A stretch of DNA of 64,000 nucleotides from Parasponia andersonii (lineage: Eukaryota; Streptophyta; Magnoliopsida; Rosales; Cannabaceae): the NCBI GenBank assembly GCA_002914805.1, contig JXTB01000235.1, forward strand, positions 336,350 to 400,349. Direction: 5' to 3'. The notes under the pieces were generated by a model. That model saw only the letters and a list, made by a program, of their open reading frames with translations. It ran no database searches and was not told the origin of the DNA. The translations under genes were made by a program, and so were the position numbers. Each line of letters opens with the position of its first letter. Positions within the stretch are counted from its first letter, which is position 1. Of the stretch, positions 11,450 through 24,934 are shown piece after piece.

Positions 11450-12433
11450 TACTAATCACTAAAATTCAATAGAGTTTCCGCTTAAAAATCCTTGCAAAAA
11501 ACAATGCACACCACCAATCTATATTTCAAACCCAACTCAATATATCATATTTCAATATTTGTAAACCTCCAAATTCATCTCCATTCACATTTTGTATTAA
11601 ATTAACAAAGTTAGTAACTTAATAACTAACTTATTTTTCTAATGCTTATCTTTTTTCAACTAAGGATTATGTAAATTTAAAATATTTTCGATCTAAAATT
11701 AGTAACTATGTTATCTATCAAATAAATAATAATATAGACATTACACATATAGTAAAATCACATAAAATTAAGCAAAATTAAGTAATTCATGATGATTTGG
11801 TCACATTAACAAACTAAAATTATTAATAACTATTAAAAAAATAACATAATAACATACATTTCATTTCACTTTCTATAATTAAAAGAAATTTTGAATCAAA
11901 TAAAAAAGTAAAAAAATTACCTCAAAGTGACCTAATATACAATAATACTCCAAATTGGATGCTAGACTTGCTATACCCATTCATATGAGAACCTAATACA
12001 ACAAAAAACTACACAAAATCATGATCATATTTGACATAAAAACAATTCGGATTAAATAAAAAATTTTAAGAAAATACACCCAAGTAACCTAAAATGCAAC
12101 AATATTATGGATTTTATGGTAAAATTTATCTTTCCAACCAAATTAGAACCTAAAACAACCAAAAATTACACAAAAAATGATAAGATTACACATTACTCAA
12201 GAATTGCAGCGGTTAATCCTAAATTTTTTAAAACAAATTCTAGGTTAAACAATTGTTAAAATATAAACAAATCGTAAAAAAAATCAAGCATATAAAGCTT
12301 ACCACGTCAAAAGAAATTATTTGAGCTAAATAAAGGTGATTTTCGGTTGAAAACAGGCCGGATTACCAGCTGCCATACGCATAGAAGATGAACGGCATGT
12401 CCGCAGGTAGGGAAAGAAGAATGAGGACGCGAG
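11450..12433. other. AT-rich 5' non-coding part of the CACTA element
   Basis: This lies between the transposase start and the copia insertion site. It is AT-rich with no open frame worth reporting. By position it is the leader region of the transposase. Confidence 0.5.
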
Positions 12434-14092
12434 TGTTAGAAATTCTGAATCAATAAATTTCAAAAAAGAAACGATTTCCGCAGTTTTGTAAACAAATCAA
12501 GAACGCTGCGGAATAAGTATTTTAAAAAGTTTCTTGAAATTTTACAAAACAAAAAATGTAGGATTGTTGATCTAACATAAATCAATTCATAGATCTTGAT
12601 TTGGTTAAAACCTGGAAGCGCTTCACAACCATTGAGCATTCCCATCTATTCTCTAGAGCCCATTGAATGATCCGGTGTGTGGGCACCTTCTTGATTCCCA
12701 ACGAGAGATGAGCGAACGATCCAGAAGACGATCTTCCTTCTCCTTGAGTGCACGTCTACGACCATGGGTATCTCTCCCTTAGCAGCCATAAACGAACGCG
12801 GGACTTATCCCACAGCGGCTCGTCTCTCTCACTCTCTCTTTTTCTCTCCGTAACACAAAAATGCATAGTTACTGTGCATGAGTGGCGTGTAGAACACTTA
12901 GAGTGACGTAGGAGAACTTTTCTCTTAAGTATTTAAAGAGATATAAACCCTAATAGGCTTATTGGGCTCAACTGACCATTCAATTAGTTATTGGGCTATG
13001 TGTGAGCTAGATAGGGGAACTTATGGATCTAAATAATCTAAGCTCTAATGGGCCAACTACCCATAATCGTAATTAACTCTTAATTACGACTGAGCCATGT
13101 CCATTAATATTGGGACACTCCACTATAGGCCCAATATTGCACTCTTAGACTAAATGTCATATATTTTCTGTGAAGTTAATTAACACTTTAATTAACTTGA
13201 TCTATTTAGTATATACTATACCTGCAGATATACTCCTATTACAATGCCGTACTAGTGAGGTGAAATTACCGTATTATCACTATAGTACATATTTACCTTT
13301 GAGTTGCCGTTTTTCATCTAATGGATAATAATTGACTACGGTGTTTATAACTGCCCATACAAACACAGTCAAATTCACAAAGTCAATACCTAGTACCTGG
13401 TTTTTTATTATCCAAGTCTCTAAAAAAATTCAAAATAACATTATATGCATGGTGTCCAAATTATGAAAGACATTCTCGTCAATTCATAAGTCTTATCTTC
13501 TAAGATACCGGAGTTCGAACCATATAATTGGAACTAGTCTTTTAGTAAGTGAAAAAGATAAAACTCATGAAAGCAAGTTTGACAATCACTAGGATTAAGG
13601 TAATCTTGCAATAGTGCCAGATTAGTGAAAGATAGAATATTGAGTTACGGCACTTAACCTTAAAATCTATTTTCACCTGGTCCAGTTTAATGCACTTATA
13701 ACTTTCTTATAATGCACTAGTGTTTCTATCCGAAGTTAGACACTTCGATGACTGGAGACTTCATCAATCCCGTTGAAATAAACAACACTACATTCTATAG
13801 CAAAATAAAGTATTCCATCTTTATTTGCAGAATGTGAACTTTTAATTTAGACATAATGAAATAAATAATTAAGTCTCCCACATGTGAACACTTCACACGA
13901 ATAATTATTTATTACTCATTATTAGTCATGGAAACTTTTAGACATTTGCATAATAGAAAACATAAACATCACAAGTATATTATCGGGACATAATATGGAA
14001 TTTATTAATAACAAATAGATAATACTTAAATCCAATAAACATTGTTTAAAATGCCAAATAAAGAAACTACTTACTAGGGCATATTCCCAACA
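12434..14092 (-). repeat. 3' LTR of the copia fossil
   Basis: 1659 bases starting TGTTAGAAATTC and ending TTCCCAACA. It matches 20228-21741 throughout except for about 170 bases (roughly 13150-13320) that are absent from the other copy. That extra stretch has a counterpart in the LTR at 50036-51882, so it is ancestral and was lost from the right-hand copy. Confidence 0.92.
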
Positions 14093-15526
14093 ATCTCCCA
14101 CTTGCCCTTTAAAGCAGATGTGATATATCACACAGTCCCATTCTTTCTAAGTGATTCTCAAATACTTTGATTGCTAAAGATTTAGTAAACGAACTAGCAA
14201 GGTTCTTCTGCTAAGGCTATCTTACTCACTATAGCGTCTCGCTATTAGGGTTAATACATAACAAAAGGTTGATCCTCTGGAGTATATTTTCAGATTGAGC
14301 ATCCGAATTAATATATCTTACATGAGTTAGATCTTTCTCCAGAATAGACAAGTATATAGTTCCTATTTCTATGAAGATACTTAAGGATACACTTGACTAT
14401 AACTCTATGTTTAGGTTCTGGATTGGATTAGTAACAACTTTCTATTCTAATAGCATAATAAATATCATGCTATTGTTCTAACCAAATTCTTATTGATGAT
14501 TGTCATCCTATATCATTCCCAATGATTAGTATATCATCAATATATATAAATCAGAAAAATCACTTTGTTGCCCTGAATCTTTTATAGATACAAGAATTGT
14601 CTATGTATTGATCAAATCAATAAATTCTAGACAAATGCTTAAGTTTATAAATTAGATCTCTAAAGTTTCATAAACTTTACTTTCTTGGCCTCTTTCAATG
14701 AATCCCTCTTGCTGTATCTTTTAGATACATTTGTCAACATTGTTATTCAAGAAAGCTATCTTGACGTCCATTTACTATTTCTCATAATCAAGAGATACGA
14801 CTATGAAAAAGAGTATATGAATAGACTTGACCATAATAATAGAATAGACATTCTTTCTGTATATAATTCTTTTGCAAATAACTTGTCTTAAAAGTCTTTA
14901 TTTTTCCATTTATTCTTCTCTTTCTCTTATAGACTAATTACACCTAAAAGGTTTTACCCCTCTAGGTGGATCTATAACATCCCAGATTCTATTAGAGTAC
15001 ATAAAATCTAATATGGATTCTATTGCCTTTTGCCAAAGATCTATATCAACATCATCTATTTCCTCTTAGTAGATAAAGTAATCAGATTCTAGGTTATAGG
15101 ACTCTCCTATTTCCAAATATCTACCAGATTGTCTCACAATCCTCCCACTACAATGAGGGTCTAATATATGTTTATCTTCTAGTGATTTATCCTTCCTAAG
15201 TGCTTACTCTAATCAATCTTTTATAGATAGACTGATTACATCATCAGTTAGCTCCTCAAGAAATAACTTACTTTAGGGTCGTAATAATGAATAATTGAGC
15301 AACAACTTAATCATAGCCAAAAATTTTCATTATCTATAAGATATTCCTAAGAATTCTCTATAGAGGTATTCAATACTTCGATCTAATTGATGAGTGTTTA
15401 TGCTTTTCCTAATTACCTTTTGGTTTCTGCTTTTAATTCTTTATACTTCTCGAAAAAATTCAATTAGCAGTCACATTAGGTTGACAAAATTTTTGAATAA
15501 TCATTCATAATGATATATTCAGAACC

Positions 15527-15742
15527 TCATTGGGTTTGATTGCTCAAGGGCCTACAAACAATAATATGTACTATTTTTAAACATTTTTGTACTCTTAGGT
15601 CTTTTCTAACAAATGACCATTTAGTCATTTTACCTTCCAGATAAGATTCGCAAATTGGTGAATATATTACTTCTAACAAGTTTAGATGCCTATCCTTAAC
15701 CAATCTTTGGATCATATTTAGGTTAATATAACCGAAGTACAA
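15527..15742 (-). pseudogene. copia pol fragment: GAG-pre-integrase
   Basis: The short stretch reads INLNMIQRLVKD followed by CESYLEGKMTKWSF, the family signature (usually CESCLEGKMTKRPF). It marks the start of the integrase part of this copia fossil, and the reverse-transcriptase box near 14.5 kb follows it in element orientation. It is one recognisable piece of a heavily broken polyprotein. Confidence 0.8.
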
Positions 15743-17399
15743 ATATGTTTTATTCTTAGTACTTACTCATTTTCTTATGAATAGATTTATCATGTTCAAT
15801 CTCATTATTATTAGTATTATACAATGAGAATAATTTAGGTCAATAAAAATGTCATTTAGCGCAATTATGAATATTATTCTTTCATATAGAAACTTTGTCG
15901 TTGAGACAAACAGAATGATATAGTTTCATCAAGTATGAAACAAAAATCAAATTTTTCTTAAATGCTTGACAATTTTTAATATCCTAATTCATAAATTCAT
16001 CAAATATGAATTTAAATATTTCTCATTTTATGTACAGACACTATAGCTATTGAAGTCCTTACTCTTAATAAACTTACCTTCACTAAACCCTTTGGTTTCT
16101 ATAGAATCCTTTGCAACAGACATAGAAAAATGGTTAATGATTCTTGAATCCTATCCAAGATTCATTAAGTTATCTACTAAAATAAGTTATGAACAATAAA
16201 TTATTATTACCTTTCAATCAAGTATTGTATAGGTATCCCTAACAATTTTCTTTCAATATCCTTTAATACTATATAAGAAATATTTTTATTTTAGCAAGGG
16301 ATTAGAAAATTCACCTTTAGCTACTATAGCTTGGTAAAGATGTTCATTAAAAATCTCACTGAGATTTAGCATAATATTATGGTGGTTTGAACTCCTTGAA
16401 TTTTATGCTGTAACATATTGGACGTCGTATGTCAACATATATCAATGAATTTTCTAGAAATTCTCCCACCACATATATGCTTTATTTTTCTTTACTAGTC
16501 TTATCAGTGAATGTGGACGAACATATAAGAGTAAAAACTTAATAACTTATCAGCCATAAGCACTAAATCTAGGTTACACTAATCCATACAACATAGTCTA
16601 ACCATACAAGTTATGTGAGTGTGAGTACAGTGGGTAAAGGAATTAAGGACATATCTATTTGAATGAAAATAAATTAATCCATATAATAGCAAACATCATG
16701 CAACAAATAGTTTGAATAATTAACATAATGTAAAATAAAATCTACAATATGTAAGTGAAGTATCCAGGGGACTATCACTAATATTCATGATAATTCAACT
16801 TTCCATTCATTACAAGCCTCCTACGGGAAGTCATGCAATTAACAAGTCAAACTGAAACAATTTCATTTAGAAAATAAGACAAATATCTCATATCCCATAT
16901 TTCTAACTGCCATTTAATTTAGTCCTCTACTCTACTAACAAGAACTCCTATAGGAGGATATCAGTATTTCGAGTTGAGTGTGTAACCATTATTTCAGTAA
17001 TTAAGCTTTTTATATAAGACCGTCTCCTATGGGTGATCGGCCTCATATAGTCCACCTAATACCTTATACTAAGAAATTCATTTCTAGTATTACCCGGACG
17101 AAAACCCTCCTACGGGAGCTCAGCAAGATTCTGAGGTGAGGCTCATCCTAATACATAATGAACCAACAATAGAGACCGTAGGTATCTCATACCTTCTCGC
17201 ACTCAATATTTTATAATTAGGAATTTAATGATTTTACCCAGTTATCTAACTTACTTAGTAACCTAAAATCAGTTATGTAAGCATGTTCATATTTTGTATG
17301 TGAGTAGCTCTACTATCCCATATGACATATTACTAAGATTATGTAATTAAATACTCTATATAGAATATGCATGCAACATTATTCATATAATAATCAAGT

Positions 17400-19220
17400 A
17401 TTAGCAAAATTTAATAAAATATAAAAGTTAATGATTATCAATCATTATAGCATTTATTGTTATTTAATAATTGAACAATCTTTTCACAAAAGATATTATT
17501 AAATAATAACTGTGAGAGATAATATATAAGTTTAAATAATTAAGATTTTCACAAAATCTAATTTGTTTAATTAAAAGATTTAATCCAAATTAAATCTCCT
17601 TGAATATTTCAAAATTCAAATTCAACTTTTGAATTTAAATTTTGAATTACAAATTTAATTATCTTATAATTAAAATATCTCCCACTCTTTGGATTTTCAA
17701 ATTTGAAATTATCTCATAATTTTCAAATCATTATGTTAATCTCATTAAAATGAAATCTAAACTTTCTATTTAAATTTAAATTGGATAATGTAGATATAAT
17801 TAATTAAAATCTTTACAAGATTTAAATTAGATATGTATATGATTTAATCAAATTAAATATTTACAAATATCTATTAATTTGAATTTAACTTTTAAATTCC
17901 AAATCTCAAATTAATTATCACATAATTAATATTGATTATTTAAAAGATTTAATCACATTAATCTGTTAGATTATTTCTAGATTTAAATTCAATATTTGAA
18001 TTTTAAATCTTTAAATTAATTATTAGATAACTGATATAGATAATCTTTTGAAACTTTAATCTCATTAAATCTTCTAGATTATCTCTTGATTTAAATTCAA
18101 CATTTGAATTTCAAATCTTTAAATTAATTATTAGATAACTGATATAGATAATCTTTTGAAACTTTAATCTTATTAAATCTTCTAGATTATCTCTTGATTT
18201 AAATTCAACATTTGAATTTCAAATCATAAATTAATTATCAAATAATTAATATAGTAATATTATCCAATCACATAAATTTAAATTTAGATTTATCTCATAT
18301 ATCTAATCATTTATTTTAATTTCATTAAAATAAATAGGAAGTTTAAAACCTTGCCAAATCTAAAATTATTTCATAATTTCTAATTATTCATTTTGATCTC
18401 ATTAAAATTAACTACAAACTTTAAACTCAAAATCAAGGAGATTTGGATAGATAATATATTCTTTCCAGTTTTAATTTAAAATCTTCATAAGTTTCAAATT
18501 TAAATTATAAAAGATTTAACTATTTAAATCTCCTAGAATATCTCTAGATTTGAATTCAAATCAAATTCAAATTCAAACAAATAACTAATTATCTCATAAA
18601 TAATTTAGTAAATATCTAACCAACTACTTTGAATTTGAAATTTAAAAAATTATCATAATATTTAATTAAAAACTATATCTAATTAAAATTGATTTCGAAT
18701 TAACTCTTAATTTCGAAATTTTATATTTTAATCGAATTAAAACATGTTTAAGATATAGATCTTATCTATATCTATTTAATTTAAAATTTTAATTTTGGTA
18801 GTTAATTAATTCCCTATTTATTTAAATTGATTTTCTTAAATAGTGGGGTCTCATCAATATTTAAATTTAAAATCAACTTTATTTAAATATGTAATCCTAT
18901 CCATATTTAAATGGTCATTTAAATTTTCTTAAATCAAGTGATCTTATCGTTGATTTGAATTTATTTAAATTGAGGATCTTATCCTTAATTTAAATCCTTC
19001 CATAAACTAAGGATCTCATCCTTAATTTAAATTAAAATATTTAAATTTTAAAATTAGAGAATATAAGATTTTCTGATAGAATCTTATCTTATCAGATTAG
19101 TTACCAAAATTTAAATTTCAAAAATTAGATAAGGTAACGAATTCAAATTTCCTAAATTATCTCTAATTCAAAATTTAAATAAGAAAATTTAAAATAGGAA
19201 ATTATCTAAAATAGATAATC
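17400..19220. repeat. extreme AT-rich block in the copia leader, with 108-bp tandem repeats
   Basis: About 1.8 kb made almost wholly of AAATTTAAAT-like words, ATTTGAATTT/AAATTCAAAT palindromes and CTCATTAAATC motifs. A 108-bp tandem array starts at 17967, 18075 and 18183 (about 2.5 copies). In element orientation the block lies between the GC-rich block and the pol remnant, where gag would be expected. No gag coding is recognisable in it. Confidence 0.8.
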
Positions 19221-19832
19221 TGACGTCAACGGTATCGGGATGCCGATCGAAACGCCGCCACAAAGGTTTGGAATAAGCTAAAGGTCCGAACGGGAAACCA
19301 TAATGAGGACGATCCTCGGGATATCATGCGGCCACGCTCAGGACTATCCCGAGCACCGATGGGCTCGCATAACACTATGCGGTCTCACTCGGGACAAGTA
19401 CCAAGCAACAATGGGCTCGCGTAGATTTCGACGACAAGTGTACGAGATGGCATGCATGCGGCTACGGAGGTGGGGCAAAGTGGCGCAGTTGTGGGTGCGA
19501 GACATCGTTGCATGCAGACGTGTAGTCTTACCCACGTAAGGCATAAAGAACGGGTCCTTGGGGATGTTGCGCGGTCATGTACGGAACTAATTCCACATGC
19601 CAATGGGTCACACACGACATTGGCATAGCTACGGGCACGGGACGAAGTCTGCACAGCCACAGAAGCGGTCCGACACCCGTGCAGCTAGCGCACGGGGTGC
19701 CACCCGTGCGGCCAAAGCACATCGTATGTGCTTGGGAGTGGCCATGCGCAAGACCATTATGGTCTTGCATGGATACACAAGACCTAACGTGTATATGGCT
19801 AGGGTATATAATACCCTAGCTGCCAAACCCCT
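19221..19832. other. GC-rich block in the copia leader
   Basis: The composition switches abruptly from extreme AT to GC-rich and back. The block is full of words such as GGGCTCGC, CCGTGCGGCC, GCATGCGGC and ACCCGTGC. Several overlapping frames are open on both strands simply because stop codons are rare in GC-rich DNA. A block of the same style, in the same place relative to PBS and LTR, occurs in the second copia fossil (49160-49695). I do not think it encodes a protein. Confidence 0.75.
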
Positions 19833-20227
19833 CTTTTTTTTTTTTTTTAACTCCAAAATTTTAAAAATCTTTAATTTGAGCAACAGTTTTTTCTAAAAAA
19901 CTAAAACACAATTAAAGATCAAATCATTTTCTATGAACTTTTTTTATCCAGAACATAAAATAACATTCATAGAAAAATTAAGAATATGTAGAATGAAAAA
20001 TCAAAAATACATTGCATGATCATAAACTCATAGTAACATCTAATTGATTATCATTTAAACTCATTAAATCAATCAATCATCATATATAATAGAACATACT
20101 CATAAACATGAACAAGACTAAACATAATCAAAGAGATCATTATGGAAATCATAGATCATTAAGCTTTAAGAGAATAAACATGAACAAGATATGCAAGATC
20201 ATTGAAAATCTTTGCTCTGATACTAAT

Positions 20228-21741
20228 TGTTGGAAATTCTGAATTAATAATTTTCGAAAAATGATTTTTCTGAAAACAATTTTTACAGTTTTGTAAATAA
20301 ATCAAGAACACAACGGAATAGGTATTTTAAAAATTTTCTTGAAATTTTACAAAACAAAAAACATAGGATCGTTGATCTAACATAAATCAATTCATGGATC
20401 TTGGTTTAGTTAAAACTTGGAAGTGCTTCACAACCATTGAGCCTTCCTATCTATTCTTTGGAGCCCGTTGAATGATCTGGTGTGTGGGCAACTTTTTTAT
20501 TCCCAACGAGAGATGAGCGAACAATCCGGAAGACAATCTTCCTTCTCCTTGAGTGCACGTCTATGACCATGGGTATCTCTCCCTTAGCGGCCATAAATGA
20601 ACACGGGACTTCTCCTATGACGGCTCGTCTTTCCCACTCTCTCTTTTTCTCTCTGTCACACAAAAATGCACAGTTACTGTGCATGAGTGGCATGTAGAAT
20701 ACTTAGAGTGACTTAGGAGAACTTTTCTCTTAAGTATTTAAAGAGATGTAAACTCTAATGGGCTTATTGGGCTCAATTGACCATTTAATTAGTCATTGGG
20801 CTATGTATGAGCTAGACAGGGGACCTTATAGATCTAAATAGTCTAAGTTCCAATAGGCCAACTACCCATAATCATAATTAACTCTTAATTATGACTGGGC
20901 CATGTCCATTAATATTGGGGCACTCTACTATAGGCCCAATATTGCACTCTTAGACTAAATGTCATATATAATAGATAATAATTGACTACGGTATTTGTAA
21001 CTATCTATACAAACACAGTCAAATTCACAAAGTGAATAACTGGCACATGATTTTTTATTATCTAAGTCCTTGAAAAACTTAAAGTAACATTATATGCATG
21101 GTGTCCAAATTATGAAAGACGTTCTCGTCAATTCACAAATCTTATTTTCCAAGATACCGGAGTTCGAACCATATAATCAGAACTAGTCTTTTAGTAAGTC
21201 AAAAAGATAAAACTCATGAATGCAATTCCGACAGTCACTAGGATTAAGGTAATTTTGCAATAGTGCTAGATTAGTGAAAGATAGAATATTAAGTTATGGC
21301 ACTTAACCTCAAATTCTATTTTCACTTGGTCCAGTTCATTGCACTTATAACTTTCTTATAACGCACTAGTGTTTCTATCCGAAGTTAGACACTTTGATGA
21401 TTGGAGACTTCATCAATCCCGTTGAAATAGACAATACTACATTCTATAGCAAAATAAAGTATTCCATCTTTAGTTGTAGAATGTGAACTTTTAGCTTAGA
21501 CATAATGAAATAAATAATTTAGTCTCCCACATGTGAACACTTCACACGAACAATTATTTATTACTCATTATTAATCATGAAAACTTTCAGACGTTTGCAT
21601 AATAAAAAATATAAACATCATATGTATATTATTGGGACATAATATGGAATTTATTAGTAACAAATAAATAACACTTAAATCTAATAAACATTGTTTAAAA
21701 TGCCAGATAAAGAAACTGCTTTCTAGGGTATATTCCCAACA
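20228..21741 (-). repeat. 5' LTR of the copia fossil
   Basis: 1514 bases starting TGTTGGAAATTC and ending TTCCCAACA, adjoining the primer-binding site (20214-20225). It is the partner of 12434-14092. Confidence 0.92.
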
Positions 21742-21985
21742 GTGAGCTAGTCTCGGCCCTCTTATGATGGTCTTTAACGGTGGTTCTAACGGAACCGCTA
21801 TTAAAGATGTGTTTTTTACATTCTCGGCAATTTCGTTCCAACCACTTAAAAAATTGTTTAAAAAAAAACCTTTTCTCAGCGTTCGGACCGGAACCGCCGA
21901 GAAAGGATGCCCGATTCACTTGAATGGTGATTCTTATTGAACTGCTGCTAAATCAATCTTGTTAAAAGCATTCTTTTTTGTAGTG

Positions 21986-22041
21986 AACATGGGTGATGAA
22001 CTGAATATCTACTAGATTAGTACCCATGTGAGATTTGGTGG

Positions 22042-22078
<37 letters not shown>

Positions 22079-24893
22079 CTAGATTATAGTCCCATAATGT
22101 AAACTTTAGTGATTAGTCACTTACAAAAGAAGTAAAGGACGTGTATATTATTATTTTCTTATGTAACATGAGAACCTTGTTTAAGTAATAATATAAGATA
22201 TAAAAGAGTACAACATAGCTCAATAAATATTCAAAGAATTACATATTAATTTTTTTTATTGGGAAGGACTCATCATCATGTTAAATAATAATTAAATTAT
22301 GTTCCACATATTTAGCACTTGATAATTTTATCATATTATTATATGATTATAATACCATTCCTATAACTATTGATGATCGCTTAACTATTTCTTCCAATTA
22401 CAAAAATGAAATCCCAATTATACTTTTAGATATTTAATTTTGTGTTAACAAAAAATAAAGATTACTTTCTTTTTTCCTTTTCCATTACCAGTATTCAATA
22501 CTGCTGAAAAATATAGCCAACAATTCAAGTTACAACAAGAAATTCTAAGCCGTGATTTTTAGTATTTTAGATGAAAGAATAGTTAAATATTACTTTTACC
22601 GAATTCAAGAGAAATTAAATATTAAATAATTTTATTTTGACCTACAAATCATTATGAATTCCATAATCATTAAAACTCTTATTAGTATTTAGCTACTTAA
22701 GAAAAATACATGTTAAAGTTCAAGAAAATTTCTAGCTACCTCATTTGGATACCCGTTGAGAAATTATAAGTTTATGATGAATTGAGTTAAACTAAAAACT
22801 TTAGTCTAATATCTAAAATAATTTATAAAAAATTAAGTTCTCAAATTAATAAAAGAATTATCTTCATACATCCACTTACTAATTTTGGCTAAATAATTTA
22901 ACAAAGAAAAGAAGTTAACAAAGTATAAGTACACACCAGGAAAGAGGAATGAGAAAGTAAGTACAAGCTATGCAGCTTATTTGACGACCAAGATTACCAC
23001 CTCAAATAGACAAATACATGAAAGTGGAAGAAGTAAAAGGGGTGACTATTCACATATTTAGTAGTAATTCAATTACCTTTTTGAATAGATGCAATTTTAT
23101 CAAACATGCATGGTTAATACCTTTTCCAAAATCCATTTATAAACTAAGTTTATAAAATAATTGATATCCTAAATAATCTTATATTCAAAATCAAATTCTC
23201 ATAATTATGCATTTCATAAATCAACCAAGTATATGAGTGAGTTCTCACCTCTCATTACGGCCCTGTAATACCTCTATAGTAGAGGTACCTAGTATCCTGA
23301 TACTACCCGTAGGTGTATCAGCAAAAAACCTGCGTAGGAGCCTAAGGCTTTCACCTAGAGCTACAACAACTCGTCAGTGATCTAAACTACCATGATATAA
23401 TAATAAAACTCAAGTGTGTGATCCTATGTATGTACAACGTGGAACAATTCACAACAACCATACATTCATGAATCAAATAATACTTTAAAATCTCACTTAG
23501 CATTATCACAGGATTTACTGTAGCATGGCAGTACATCTCTACTGTACCCCATAATCACAATGTAAAAATAAGTATAAAAATTCACATAGTCTAATCCAAT
23601 ATAATTTAATATATTTTGATAATTCATCAAATTATCGTAAAATCACGATTTTCTATAAATTAGTTTTAATGCAATTATAAATCAAAATAGATATAAAATC
23701 AGGTAATTGAATCCCTACCTCAATTTGGTAGCTATACCAAGCTAACGGCGCTCGAAGAAGACTCTTGTTTGTTACTTGGGTGCTTGAACGGTTGTTTCCA
23801 GATCCTAGTAAGCTCACTTGAGAAAGTGAATTTTCCAACGGAGTCTCAGGTTGCGAAACAGAAGTCACCACTAAATTCAGAATAAGGAAATATGCTAGGT
23901 TAGACATATAATTTATCATGGATCCATCGTGTGATACACAAAATAATACTATTCATGAGCCTCGGAATTTATGTCATTTCGAAATATAGTGATATTATAT
24001 ATCAAAACTCGTTTCTCGACCTTACTAAATCCCAATTCAAATTCAGAATTTAATTTCGAGCTCCCAAACCTTAAATGGGCTTTAAATCCGAGAATTACAA
24101 AAATGTCTCTTTTTGGAATTAATTTGAAAAACTTCCATCTCTTCCAAAGTATTTAGAAAAATATCATCATTGTTGAAAATTTACAAAAGTATTACTTTTC
24201 TAAAAATATTTCAAAAAGTATCATTATCACAAAGTTACTTAGGAAAATATCACTTTCGAAAATATTTGAAAAATTATTAACTTGCTAATTATTTGTAAAA
24301 TTATCATTTTTGCAATTATATTTTGGAAAGTAAAAGTTTTCTAATCTTAGCCTATGTAAACCTTGAGAAAACCCTAAATTTGTAAAATTAGTTTAATAAT
24401 TATTAATTATCATGATATTTTAATATTAGTGTATTCTCTTGAAGAATGAATTTATCATGATTCATTTTCTTGTTTAAATTTTATTTAATTTCTTTGATCA
24501 TATAAATTGAGTAGTTATACACTAATGAATTTCGTGAATATGTTGCAGTGAGATAGATATATACAAGAAAGCCAAGTTAAATTATGTGCCTAATTTCAAA
24601 TATAAACTATTTTACAACATATATGGTTATTGTTGTTAATAAGAAGTAGGATTTGTTAATTATATTTATTATTAGATCCTAAATTTTTTAAGTTCAATAA
24701 TCATTTATCTTGACCCAATAGGTAATAGAAAAGTCTAAATTTGAAATCATTAGTATTTTTATTTGTAATTATTATTGGATTTTAATAATTTAGCCCAATA
24801 TCATTTATCTTGGCCCAAGACATAATAGGAGAACCTAAGTTAAAATAAGTATTTCAAGCCCAGGTAATAAGTTAAATAGTCACAAGTAATACA

Positions 24894-24934
<41 letters not shown>

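Larger units (their letters stand above)
12434..21741 (-). mobile_element. Ty1/copia LTR retrotransposon fossil with both LTRs
   Basis: The two LTRs (12434-14092 and 20228-21741) are in direct orientation. The insertion is bounded by GCGAG and GTGAG, a 5-bp target duplication with one C/T difference. Beside the right LTR, the complement of 20214-20225 reads TAGTATCAGAGC (initiator-Met-type PBS). Beside the left LTR, the complement of 14093-14107 reads GGGCAAGTGGGAGAT (polypurine tract). The element therefore runs on the minus strand, and its 5' LTR is the right one. Copia pol pieces are seen: a reverse-transcriptase Y-I-D-D box near 14518-14549 and GAG-pre-integrase at 15527-15742. By eye the LTRs differ at roughly 8-10% of positions plus one indel of about 170 bases, suggesting a few million years. 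It is broken many times over, and pol is shortened. Confidence 0.93.
8325..21985 (-). mobile_element. CACTA (En/Spm) DNA transposon, split by a copia insertion
   Basis: The left end reads CACTATTAGAAAAGAA and the right end, in complement, CACTACAAAAAAGAATGC. Both ends are flanked directly by AAC (8322-8324 and 21986-21988), which is the 3-bp target duplication expected of CACTA elements. Without the 9.3 kb copia insertion (12434-21741) the element is about 4.35 kb, short for an autonomous one. It carries a minus-strand TNP2-type transposase remnant and subterminal GGCGGTT/AACCGCC repeats near both ends. It cannot make a whole transposase, because the TNP2 frame is interrupted and its C-terminal third is missing. 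Confidence 0.93.

Noticed and set aside
13500-13520. GAGTTCGAACC, a possible tRNA T-arm or B box
   Set aside because: It lies inside both copia LTRs as ordinary LTR sequence. No cloverleaf or A box accompanies it.
19303-19896. Overlapping frames on both strands in the GC-rich block of the copia leader
   Set aside because: Stops are rare because of GC content. Many phases are open at once, none has a recognisable domain, and the block has a non-homologous but similarly composed counterpart at 49160-49695.
23653-23919. 88-residue minus-strand frame
   Set aside because: It starts with a hydrophobic stretch but lies in a patch with LTR-like layout and has no known domain.
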